From Nicotiana tabacum (lineage: Eukaryota; Streptophyta; Magnoliopsida; Solanales; Solanaceae): a DNA stretch of 64,000 nucleotides. Both the position numbers and the translations under genes were made by a program. Every line of letters begins with the position of its first letter. Within the stretch, counting starts at the first letter, position 1. Under the pieces are notes generated by a model. It worked only from the letters and a program-made list of their open reading frames with translations, was not told where the DNA came from and did not search any database. Shown in pieces: positions 1 through 9,352 of the stretch. The stretch covers positions 9,534,722 through 9,598,721 of the forward strand of contig NC_134095.1 in the NCBI RefSeq assembly GCF_000715075.1. The letters are read 5' to 3'.

Positions 1-1318
1 GTTGCCCCAGTACACAGCCGAATGAGTTATCCAAAACTGTCAGATATAGAATCAAAGGCCTCCCTAGTTCTGGCGGGACCAACACGGGTGGGTTCGACAA
101 ATACCCCTTCATCTTATCAAAAGCCTCTTGATATTCATCAGTCCACTTGACTGCAACATCTTTCTTTAACAGCTTGAAAATCGGCTCACAAGTTGTCGTG
201 AGCTGAGCAATGAACCTACTGATATAATTTAGTCTTCCTAACAAACTCATCACCTCAATTTTGTTTCTTGGAGGTGGCAATTCCTGAATAGCTTTGATCT
301 TCGACGGATCTAGTTCAATACCCCGCCGACTGACTATAAATCCCAACAACTTTCCAAATGGCACCCCGAAAGTACATTTTGCAGGATTGAGCTTAAGATT
401 GTACCTGCGAAGCCTTTGAAAGAACTTCCTCAAATCCTTGACATGGTCAAACTGCTGTCTAGACTTCACGATCACATCATCCACATATACCTCGATTTCC
501 TTGTGTATCATATCATGGAATATTGTTGTCATTGCCCTCATATAAGTTGCCCCAGCATTTTTCAAACCAAACGGTATGACCCGATAACAGTACGTTCCCC
601 ACGGCGTGATGAATGCCGTTTTTTCTGCATCTTCTTCGTCCATTAAAATCTGATGATAACCTACATAACAATCCACAAAAGAACCAATCTCATGCTTGGC
701 ACAATTATCGATCAAAATATGGATGTTCAGCAATGGGAAATTATCTTTTGGGCTTGCCTTGTTGAGATCTCGATAGTCAACACACACCCTGGTCTTGCCA
801 TCTTTCTTCGGCACAGGCACAACATTGGCTAACCAAGTGGGATACCGAGTGACCGGAATGACTTTTGCATCAAACTGCTTGGTAACCTCTTCTGTAATCT
901 TTACACTCATCTCTGTTTTGAACTTTCTTAGTTTCTGTTTGACAGGAGGGAATGTCGGGTCAGTGGGCAATTTGTGAACCACCAAATCAGTGCTTAGACC
1001 TGGCATATCATCATACGACCATGCAAAAACATCTTTGTACTCATGCAATACTTTAATTATCTCCTCCTTGAGTTGTGGCTCCAGATGAACACTTGCTTTA
1101 GTTTCCCGCACATTGTCTTGGTCCCCTAGATTAACTGCTTCTGTGTCATTTAGGTTAGGTTTGGGTTTTTCTTCAAAGTGACTTAATTCTTTACTAATTT
1201 CCTCATAAGCCTCGTCGTCGTTACAATCCACCCCATCATCACACTCGATTTCTTGTATTATTATTCCTGAGCTAGATTGGCTTTTAAAACTGGGCCGAAG
1301 ATTCCTCGTGCATGTCAT
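1..1318 (-). CDS. Ogre pol: reverse transcriptase and start of RNase H (partial at window edge)
   Basis: The frame is open from upstream of the Met codon at 1318 to the window edge with no stop. It holds an acidic linker, then the RT core: VCVDYRDLNKASPKDNFPL, the block VMPFGLKNAGATY, and the catalytic YVDD at 476-487. Beyond RT the frame enters the N-terminal part of the RNase H domain, where the window ends; RNase H catalytic residues and integrase are not visible. The product copies element RNA into DNA in virus-like particles. The frame is the same one used by the protease ORF upstream, from which it is separated by about 240 bases with stops. The true first codon is unknown: residues upstream of 1318 also read as plausible protein, and in Ogre the junction is made by splicing. 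Confidence 0.88.
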   Translation of the reverse strand, partial: MTCTRNLRPSFKSQSSSGIIIQEIECDDGVDCNDDEAYEEISKELSHFEEKPKPNLNDTEAVNLGDQDNVRETKASVHLEPQLKEEIIKVLHEYKDVFAWSYDDMPGLSTDLVVHKLPTDPTFPPVKQKLRKFKTEMSVKITEEVTKQFDAKVIPVTRYPTWLANVVPVPKKDGKTRVCVDYRDLNKASPKDNFPLLNIHILIDNCAKHEIGSFVDCYVGYHQILMDEEDAEKTAFITPWGTYCYRVIPFGLKNAGATYMRAMTTIFHDMIHKEIEVYVDDVIVKSRQQFDHVKDLRKFFQRLRRYNLKLNPAKCTFGVPFGKLLGFIVSRRGIELDPSKIKAIQELPPPRNKIEVMSLLGRLNYISRFIAQLTTTCEPIFKLLKKDVAVKWTDEYQEAFDKMKGYLSNPPVLVPPELGRPLILYLTVLDNSFGCVLGQ

Positions 1319-1555
1319 ATCATTGATATCAGCATAAAAAGAATTGTACAAAAAGAAAAGAAAAAATGGAAACAAAATTAGGAATGAAGAAAGAAGAAAA
1401 TTGCATTTAATTGAATGTAAAGATAACAGGGTTTTAACTCATCCAAACGGATGGAACATAGCAACTGAATTACAAACTCTGGAATAATCCAAGTGACAAA
1501 AGGAAAACAAAACCCACTACCAAGACTCCCTCCGAATTGGAAGAGAAGTAGCTTC
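1319..1555 (-). other. Ogre gag-pro / pol junction gap (putative intron region)
   Basis: This stretch carries stops in the gag-pro frame between the end of the protease ORF and the open RT frame. It is U-rich on the coding strand near the RT side. Ogre elements are known to remove a short intron at this position. I could not fix donor and acceptor sites by eye, so the intron itself is inferred. Confidence 0.45.
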
Positions 1556-3325
1556 CTAATTGTTGATGTTAGCATGTGGTCCGATGTACTGTATATCTGC
1601 TTTGCTTGACCCTTCCCCGGCCTCAACCATGTTCACTTCAGAAAATACCCTCTCGAACACCTTATCCAAGTTCCCCTCTGCACCAATCAGTGGACCCAAC
1701 ACCTTTGCCAATGACTGCTTCTTGCCACCCGGCCTGACGAAGGACCTGGACAAGCGTGGAATCGGTTTGGGAAGAACCCAAGCTTTCTTTTTCAATTTAC
1801 GAGCCCTTCTAACATCTGCCGCTGTTGGTTTGAACCCCAGTCCGAAGGTGTCCAGGTTTTTGGGCAGAGAAACAGGTTGAATAATGCACTGAAGCTTAGC
1901 CCCCAGACCTTTTCCTGGCACGAACCCATTACTCAGCATTTCTGATACTACCATGACAGTCGCAGCTGCCACCCTGGGACATGGAATGCTTTTACCCTCA
2001 GGCACTCTATTCACTGGGACCGTGTCGAAGACCTGATAAACCCATGGTCCCTTATCATCTTCAGTTTTTATAAAGGGCACAATGGCATCATTCATGGCGC
2101 ATGTGGGATCTTCCCCATATAACACGATTTCTTGTCTGTCCCACTCGAACTTGACCATTTGGTGTAGTGTGGAAGGTACTGCTTTGGCCGCGTGGATCCA
2201 TGGTCGACCCAACAAAAGATTGTAGGACACTGCAGCATCCAACACCTGAAATTCCATAGTGAACTCGACTGGGCCAATAGTCAATTCGAGTATAATATCC
2301 CCCACTGTGTTTGTTCCCCCTCCGTCGAACCCTCGAACACAAATACTATTTTTGCGGATTCTATCATCATCAATCTTCAACTTGTTCAATGTGGACAACG
2401 TACAAATATTAGCACTTGACCCGTTATCGATCAACACCCGAGTAACCATTGAATCTTCACACTTGACCGTCAAGTAGAGAGATTTATTGTGTTCTGTGCC
2501 TTCCACAGGCAATTCATCATCAGAAAATGTTATCCTGTTTACCTCAAAGATCTTGTTGGCAATTGTCTCCAGATGGTTTACTAAAATTTTGTCGGGCACA
2601 TGAGCTTCATTCAATATTTTCATCAAAGCTCGGCAATGCTCGTCAGAATGGATCAATAATGATAACAACGAGATCTGGGCCGGTGTTTTTCTCAATTGTT
2701 CAACAATGGAATAATCTTGCACTTTCATCTTTTTCAGAAATTCTTCTGCCTCTTCTTCTGTCACCGCCTTCTTGACTAGCATTGGATTGTCTTTAGCGCC
2801 CCTAGCCTTTCTCAACTCTTCGGGAGCAAAACAACGTCCCGACCGAGTTAATCCTTGTGCTTCATAACTCTCTTCCTCAATTTCCTTTCCTTTGTATGTC
2901 ACCACTACCTTGTCATATTTCCACGGCACGGCTTTGCTATCAGCCACGGGTAATTGGACTACCGGCTTTATGACAACTGGTTCTATGTAGGCCCCTTTCA
3001 CAATAACCACGGGCGCAGATGATGCCCCTGTTACCACTAACTTGGTTGGCTCTGGCTTTTTTGCATCAACAAATGGCCCTTTCCCCATTACTACCACAGG
3101 CTCCTCTTTTATATCTTCCGGCTGAATTGCTGGCTTTACCTCAACTGCCTTTCCCTTGGCTTCAATAGAACTTATCATCATGACCGTCTGCGAGGGCTTT
3201 TTAGGTTCTGCTCCCTTATGTATCAGTTCAATCATTTTAGTCTCATGACGTGCTGGCAACGGGTTTTGGTTAATGTTTGGCGCCTCCGGAGCCTGTACCT
3301 CAATACGACGATTATCAATAAGTTC
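1556..3325 (-). CDS. Ogre aspartic protease region (gag-pro C-terminal part)
   Basis: About 590 codons are open between an in-frame TAG at 3326-3328 and the stop at 1556. The first third is a Pro/Lys/Val-rich linker. The central part is a retropepsin-like domain: the active-site block reads VLIDNGSSANI (DNGS in place of the usual DTG/DSG, a form seen in Ogre-type proteases), followed by YNLLLGRPWIHAAKAVPST with the conserved LLGRPW loop. Near the C-terminus NGFVPGKGLGAKLQ resembles a G-patch, a glycine-rich RNA-binding motif found next to some retroviral-type proteases. The protease would cut the Gag-Pol polyprotein. The frame equals that of the zinc-knuckle segment upstream and of RT downstream. 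The codons before the first Met show the domain was read as part of a longer polyprotein. Confidence 0.85.
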   Translation of the reverse strand, partial: ELIDNRRIEVQAPEAPNINQNPLPARHETKMIELIHKGAEPKKPSQTVMMISSIEAKGKAVEVKPAIQPEDIKEEPVVVMGKGPFVDAKKPEPTKLVVTGASSAPVVIVKGAYIEPVVIKPVVQLPVADSKAVPWKYDKVVVTYKGKEIEEESYEAQGLTRSGRCFAPEELRKARGAKDNPMLVKKAVTEEEAEEFLKKMKVQDYSIVEQLRKTPAQISLLSLLIHSDEHCRALMKILNEAHVPDKILVNHLETIANKIFEVNRITFSDDELPVEGTEHNKSLYLTVKCEDSMVTRVLIDNGSSANICTLSTLNKLKIDDDRIRKNSICVRGFDGGGTNTVGDIILELTIGPVEFTMEFQVLDAAVSYNLLLGRPWIHAAKAVPSTLHQMVKFEWDRQEIVLYGEDPTCAMNDAIVPFIKTEDDKGPWVYQVFDTVPVNRVPEGKSIPCPRVAAATVMVVSEMLSNGFVPGKGLGAKLQCIIQPVSLPKNLDTFGLGFKPTAADVRRARKLKKKAWVLPKPIPRLSRSFVRPGGKKQSLAKVLGPLIGAEGNLDKVFERVFSEVNMVEAGEGSSKADIQYIGPHANINN

Positions 3326-3328
3326 CTA

Positions 3329-5043
3329 CACCGCATTCTTCAATTTCCAACACTTCTCAGAATCATGCCCCGGCATCCCTGAGCAATACTCACAGCTAAC
3401 AGAACGGTCCAGGTTTCTGGGAGGGGGATTTGGTACGTTGGGCTCAATTGGGGTCAACATTCCCAACTGTTTCAATCTGTGGAAAAGAGAGGTGTAAGAT
3501 TCTCCAAACGGAGTAAATGTTTTTTGTTTCGGGGCCTTCTCATTTCTAAAAGCTTGGTTTGGACGAAAGCCAGTTCCTGGTCTACTAGCCTGGGAGGTGG
3601 ATAGGTGTTTTGTGGAGGTGGATATGTGTTTTGGAGAACCGGTACACGCCATTGCGGGTGCGTCGGGGATTGAGTATACGTCTGGGCATGGTGAACAGAA
3701 AAGTGTGGTTCTGGTGGCGGGTAGTAATGTTGTGGTGGGCCATACGGGGTATATAGATAATTTAGATGGTGGGGTCTGGGTTGGTTGTAGTAGGGTGGAG
3801 GGTTATTGGGCCTGGACCAAGTACTAGTTTCAACCGTAGCAACTTCTTCCTTCTTCTTCTTTCCGAGCACACCACTAGTACCGCTTTGGATGGCCTGGGT
3901 GGTTGCTTTCAATGCCGAGTAGCTCAAGATTTTGTTAGACTTCAATCCCTCTTCAATCATGGCTCCCATCTTTACCACTTCATTAAATGACTTTCCGACA
4001 GATGTCACTAGATGACCAAAATAGGTAGGCTCCAATGTTTGCAAGAAGTAATCTACCATCTCACTCTCCCTCATCGGAGGATCAACCCTTGTTGCTTGTT
4101 CCCTCCAGCGGAAACCAAACTCTCTAAAACTTTCCCCGGGCTTCTTTTCCAGCTTCAACAATGACAGACGATCGGGGACTATCTCAAGGTTATACTGAAA
4201 ATGGCCAATAAATGCTTGTGCCAAATCATCCCATGTATACCATCGGTCGGGGTCCTGTCTCGTGTACCATTCCAGCGCGGACCCGCTCAAGCTTTGACCG
4301 AAATATGCTATCAACAATTCGTCCTTCCCCCCAGCACCTCTCATCTTGCTACAAAAGCCATGCAGATGGGCTACTGGGTCACCGTGCCCCTCATACAAAA
4401 CAAACTTCAGCATTTTAAACCCCGCAGGCAACTGAACATCAGGGAAAGGGCACAAATCTTTGTATGCAATGCTGACTTGGTTGCCTAAACCATGCATGTT
4501 CCTGAAGGATTGCTCCAGGCTTTTGACTTTACGAATCACTTCCTCTTGTTCTGCATTCTTAACCGGTTTCTCAACTTCTTCCGGGATTTCAAAATGGGGA
4601 GTATAGGTATATGGTTCAGGCATTTTAAAAGTGGGTTCAGGAGGGTAAATTTGGGTGTCGTGAGCTTGGAATAGCGACTGACTGGACGATCTATGTAACG
4701 TGGCTGGGGGAGGTGCCACGAAGACTGATCCCATGGGTGGGGGAGGGTTCTGTTTGGGTGGTGGAGCTGGCGGGGCGTATGAAGTGGTACCATAGCCCTG
4801 GGTGTGATAGGGGAAGGCTGAAGATGCGTGGGGAGTGGTGGGCTCCTGAGCCTGAGCCAGAGGTGGGATGTAAGATGGATTAGCGGGGTATAGTGTTGCC
4901 GGATGTCCCTGAGACCATGCCCCATGCATTTTGGCCATTTACGCTTTTAGTTTCCTCATCTCTTCTTTCATAGCACCTACATCTGTTACCTCAACTTCAT
5001 TTGAAGGGTCCACGAGACTGATATCTGAGTCCTGTCCTATCAT
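3329..5043 (-). pseudogene. Ogre gag (capsid plus zinc knuckle), broken by one stop and one frameshift
   Basis: Gag most likely starts at the ATG at 5043. An in-frame TAA at 4939-4941 comes 34 codons later, directly before ATG GCC at 4938, from which 488 codons are open. The N-terminal part is Pro/Tyr/Gln-rich. The capsid-like Retrotrans_gag region includes YFGQSLSGSALEWYTRQD and LEKKPGESFREFGFRWREQA. Around 3575-3600 the frame shifts by one, and the second frame carries the nucleocapsid knuckle CEYCSGMPGHDSEKC (CX2CX5HX4C), ending at the TAG at 3326. Gag packages the element RNA in cytoplasmic particles. The stop between knuckle and protease could be a decayed codon or a termination point; the surrounding sequence reads as one polyprotein, so decay is favoured. 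Confidence 0.85.
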
Positions 5044-5764
5044 GTTTACTTTATCTTTCAACCGTGTGTTGTACGGGTGAGTTGCCAGAATTGCCAATCA
5101 GCTAACCACCTGCCTGGACTCACACATTTAGACAACCACTTTGTTAGCGATTAAGTTTTAACAGATTTGACAACCGCACGTTGGCATGAATGCACTTATA
5201 CAGTTAATCATTTCTATTATGCGCTTGCTCGATTGCATGCGTCATCCCGGCATTTCGTTCTTTGTTTCTTTTTACCTTTCTTTCAATTTTCTCACTCTAT
5301 CCCTTTCTATTGTCCTTTTCTTTCTTCTCTTTGTTTCCCACTCTTCTCTTCTTTTCTCTTTCTCTTTTTGTTTTTCCGCTCTTTTCTTTCTTTCTCTTTA
5401 TTTTCGCTCCCTTCTTTGTCTCTCTCTCTCTTTCTTTGTTTCTTTTTTTTTTCCTTTTCCCGTTTTACGATTACGGTCGAATCCTATGGAGATTGCCTAC
5501 ATATCGTGACCCCGCACAAATCAGACCAAGCGTAGTTCGTGAAAATAAATGCAAAAATAAAGGGTGGAAATAAGATTTTTTTTTTTGAAATTTTCAATTT
5601 TCATTACTAAAACAAGCTATTACAAACTAAACACTTTTCGGAATGAAACTAACAGATGCAAATTAAAAGAAAACACAGATTCTAAGACTGTAAACATACT
5701 TGACCTGAAAAGACAACGGACAGACAAAATACAGACTCAAAAGGTAGAAAGCTACAGACACGGA
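5044..5764. other. Ogre spacer between ORF1 and gag
   Basis: No gene is supported here. The plus strand has a pyrimidine-rich tract (about 5247-5462, purine-rich in the element's sense strand). Beside it is one copy (5487-5537) of a motif that recurs in the leader upstream of ORF1. Apparent ORFs in the tract are low-complexity artefacts rich in F, L and S. Confidence 0.6.
5487..5537. repeat. Ogre leader/spacer motif, copy 1
   Basis: The block around ATTGCCTACATATC ... AATCAGACC ... GCGTAGTTCG matches 8378-8436 with a few substitutions. Copy 1 lies just upstream of gag and copy 2 upstream of ORF1, each next to a purine/pyrimidine tract. Confidence 0.7.
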
Positions 5765-7812
5765 TTATGCATACTCTAGTGCTTCAAACTTAGGTGTCTG
5801 CGGGGCGTCGTTCGGCCTCGCCGCGGGCCTAGGATCCAAATCCCTTTCAAGCTGCTCTAATTCATTCATGGTTCTCTTCACATAGATCATTACTGCTGAG
5901 ACAAAAGTAGTATAGGTCATGTCTTCACAAACCCGGCATCTCCTGAAAATGGCATGAGCAATGGCTCTAATCCTGTCTTTTGTTTGCTTCTTTTCTATAA
6001 GCAAGTGTCGTATCTGATCGTTGCACGTCTTTAAAGCTCGAGAGTCCTGCAGGTGTTGATCTTGCAACTGCTGCACTTCTACCTCCATTTGGCCCAACAA
6101 GTCGTAACAATGTCCACTTTCAATTCCAAAATCTCTAGCCTGCCTAACCGATTTACCCTCAAGGGCAAACACTTTTCTCTTTAAATTGGCAACAATTTTC
6201 TCATGGTCCCTTTTCAACTCATTCAAGTACTGGCGACGCTCCTCTGTTCTTGTAGCCCTCTGCACTTTGAGCTCTGCCATGATATTCCCAGATTTTTCTA
6301 ACTCATCCCGATATTCCCCGACTTCATTTTCCAGCCTTTTTATCAATTGCTCATCTGATCGGCTCCTTGGTTGCTTATCGACGGTTATTCTTAATTGCCG
6401 GATTTGGGCCCTAAGCGTCTCGTTTTCTCGAGCCAGTCTGTTCTTCTCACCCTGATCCGCGGCAACCTATACACTGTTCTCGAATTTCAGACTCTCAACT
6501 TGCTGCTTCAGCTTACCAATCTCAGGCCTTCTTCCTTTGCTAACCAGTCCCACTGCTCTTGGGACGACTCGGCAAAATCTTCGAGATGAGGTCTTTTAGA
6601 CGGTCTCCCGCATGCCACGTCACCTCTAAACCAATCATGATAGCCCGGGGCAACTTCCCCTTTAGCCCTATCTGACACACAAGTGTTCGCCATCAAATGT
6701 TGACACTCACTCCAGATTTGGCGAACTTCTTCTTCGGGGAACCGACCGTCAGGACTAATTTCGACCACTTGGGTACTTAGATCTTCATCTCTCGGTACTA
6801 CTTGATACCTCCCGAGTTGCCTCAGAACCTGATATGGCGCATAGGGCTGGATGCTTTTGAGTCCCATCAACAGAAAATACGGCCTGGCTGCTGGCATATA
6901 TATGACTTCTTCGACAGGCAACCATCCGAGCACCCACTGTATCTGGCTGGCAGTGAGGGTCCGAAATAATGATGTCCAAGCAGTGACTCCTTCAGGTAGA
7001 CTAGCCCATTTGATTCTTTTGTAAAATTCTCCTATACAAGTTTTCTCAAACGAACCATAACTCACGAGCTGAGAGCGGTGGCATAAATGCTCAGTCATCC
7101 ACATTTGTAACAACAAGTTACATCCCTCAAAAAAATTGCCCTCAGCTTTGCAAGCAGTGAGAGCCCGGAAGATGTCAGCCACGATCATAGGTGCTAAAGT
7201 GCTTTTTCCCATGGTTTGAAAGGTACTGACGACCCCAGCTACTAAATCAATATTTCCATCTTTCCTTGGGAATACTATGAGGCCCAAAAAGGCTATCATA
7301 AAAGCCACCCGTCTGTGTTCCTCCCATTTTTGTCGGTTACTTCTACTGTATAGCTTAAAGTCTGGATTATTGAACCCGCCCACGTGGCCATATCTATCAT
7401 ATATGAAGCGGAAACTGCAGAAACCCTTTGCAAAATCTGGATGATGAACAGTTCGAGGTATTTTCAAGGAATCCAAAAACCGGTGTACGGCAACGGCCCT
7501 GGGAGCAATTAAGTATTTGAACATCAACAGAGCTTGATCACTTCCGATGTACCCCACTATTTCTTCCAATGTCGGGGTGAGCTCAAAGTCCGAGAAATGA
7601 AATACATTATATGCTGAATCCCAATAAGTGACCAATGCCCTGATAATATCCCCCCGAGGCTGAATGTCTAATAAATCCGGGAGATCTTTCAAATATTTTT
7701 TCACTTCGTCTTGCCCTTCTTTGCCTAAATCATTCCACCATAATCGCAACTCAAAAGGGATTTTGGTCATTATTGAAAAGGGCTCATTTAGCATCGTGCT
7801 CATCCTGCACAT
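5765..7812 (-). pseudogene. Ogre ORF1 (extra ORF upstream of gag), frameshifted
   Basis: The ATG at 7812 opens 434 codons to a TGA at 6508-6510. The protein begins with an all-alpha-looking region of the plant-mobile-domain/DUF7745 kind: LRLWWNDLGKEGQDEVKKYL near the start, then ALVTYWDSAYNVFHFSDFEL and a Trp-rich second half. Before that stop a +1-type shift leads into another frame, which continues as a heptad-rich coiled coil. It is interrupted by a TAG at 6467-6469 and ends at 5765 after 193 codons from an internal Met. The coiled coil has long K/E/R/L/Q runs. ORF1 is a hallmark of Ogre; its role is unknown. Two lesions in about 620 codons make this copy inactive, but the layout of N-terminal mobile-like domain plus C-terminal coiled coil is clear. 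Confidence 0.82.
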
Positions 7813-7920
7813 TTATTAAGGCGATTAAGCAAAAGAAAAACTGTTATTCGACTCAAGAGAAAAAAAACTATCTATATTTTCGACTCAAAATAAAATTACC
7901 TATCTATTTTCAGATTTTAA

Positions 7921-8345
7921 AAATGAAGAACTCGATTCTCAAACGCGGCCTTTCAGCACTTCAGGAACAAAGATTTTAAGGCTATGAAAGTCAACACGGT
8001 CAAAAATCAAAAATTGACCAAGACGGCCGTTTTGCAAAGTCAGCCTTCTAGCATTCCTTTTAGGGACACTCGGCTGTTTATGACAAGACGGCCCTACTTG
8101 ACTTATTTACAACTCTTTACTTATTTTTTTTCAAATTAAGATAAAAGACCCGGTATTGCAACACGGCCTTTCAACGCCTCGAGGACGAAAACTTAAGGCT
8201 GTGAGGGTCAAAAAATGAAAACATGACCAAAGGTGGCTATTTATGCAAGGTCAGCCTTCCGGCGTTCCGTTTGGGAACATTTGACTATTTTTGACAAAAC
8301 GGCATCACCCAACTTATTTACGACGAAAATAGAAATTTTGACATT
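7921..8345. repeat. Two-copy tandem repeat of about 218 bp in the Ogre leader
   Basis: The block with CGGCCTTTCAG at 7946 recurs with CGGCCTTTCAA at 8164. Matching segments follow in the same order in both copies (TTAAGGCT.TGA..GTCAA, then GTCAGCCTTC, then GACAA.ACGGC). The copies are diverged by many substitutions. Together they form the non-coding leader just upstream of ORF1. Confidence 0.75.
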
Positions 8346-9330
8346 TTTTGGCTAATTTTTGCAAAGGAAAGGTTGGACCCGATGAGGGTTGCCTACGTAT
8401 CCCACAACCTGTGAGAATCAAACCGGCGTAGTTCGGACGAATTAACCGAACCATTTTAAAACAAGACTCTTTTTGATTTTCATTTTTCATGGCAAGACAA
8501 ACTATTTTTCTTTTCTATTTTTTTTTTTTGAAATCAAGACGAAATAATGACTCTTTTTTTTTCATTTTCGACAAACAATAAAACAACCTACTTTTCCAAA
8601 CTAAAATAAAGACTCTTTTCCATTTTCTTTTTCAACAACAACTGTCCGAAAATAAAAGACTCTTTTTTCCTATTTTCCTCTTTTTTCCGTTTTCTCAAAA
8701 TTTCGGCAGAGTTTCGCCAGTACTTGGTGTTTCTGTTATTTCTCTCTTTTTTCTTTTTTTTTCTCGATTTTTCAATATTCCCGAGATTCAGAAACCGGTC
8801 AACATGCAGGTTCGAAACAAATATATGTACAGAGCAAGTAGGATGCATCAGGATGGTCCTTTCATTTCGGGTTGCTAGCCCTAGACGGACCCAACCCCTA
8901 TGTTGAGCCCCCTAAGTCAAATGCAGCATGATGCAAATAACCGTTCCTACTACGGATCCGGCATAAAGTCATGTTATTCTATGTTCAAATCCTGAGTCGG
9001 TGTTCTAGACTGTGTACCCGAGCGGACAACTCAAGTCGAGGAGGGGGCAACTTACCGGGAACCAAAAGGCCATCCGGCTTCGTAACTTGTCCGGCCTCTT
9101 TTGTATTTCAAGGTATGACACTAACAGAATAGGGAGTCTCAACCAGTAAGCACATCCCCGGAGGTGAAGAGAAAAGGGTGTCGGCACAGTTTATATACAG
9201 TTCAGATAATATCAAAGCGGTAACATTTAGCACATTCAGCACAAAACATGTAGGAAAATCAGATACAACCAAATACAACAATTTATCTAAGCTCGAATTC
9301 TAAACCCTGAACCAGAGATTCTGGGTTCGA
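8346..9330. other. Ogre 5' leader, no gene
   Basis: This region lies between the tandem repeat and the primer site. It contains motif copy 2 (8378-8436), AT-rich and T-rich tracts (8460-8770) and a GC-richer part toward the primer site. Short ORFs here are low complexity and unsupported. Confidence 0.55.
8378..8436. repeat. Ogre leader/spacer motif, copy 2
   Basis: It contains GGTTGCCTACGTATCCC ... AATCAAACCGGCGTAGTTCGG, matching copy 1 at 5487-5537 in order and spacing. Confidence 0.7.
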
Positions 9331-9348
9331 TCCCCAGCAGAGTCGCCA
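9331..9348 (-). promoter_or_regulatory. Ogre primer-binding site (tRNA-Arg type)
   Basis: The minus strand reads TGGCGACTCTGCTGGGGA, starting four bases after the LTR end. It has the form reported for Ogre elements, complementary to the 3' end of a tRNA-Arg. It primes minus-strand DNA synthesis and fixes the 5' LTR boundary. Confidence 0.8.
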
Positions 9349-9352
9349 GAGC

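Noticed and set aside
5167..5573. Overlapping Phe/Leu/Ser-rich ORFs that look like membrane proteins
   Set aside because: They translate a TC-rich low-complexity tract in three frames.
9320..9350. tRNA-like sequence near 9331 as a tRNA gene
   Set aside because: Only the 3' portion matches and it sits at the LTR end; it is a primer-binding site. The same holds for 20078, 16711 and 47587.
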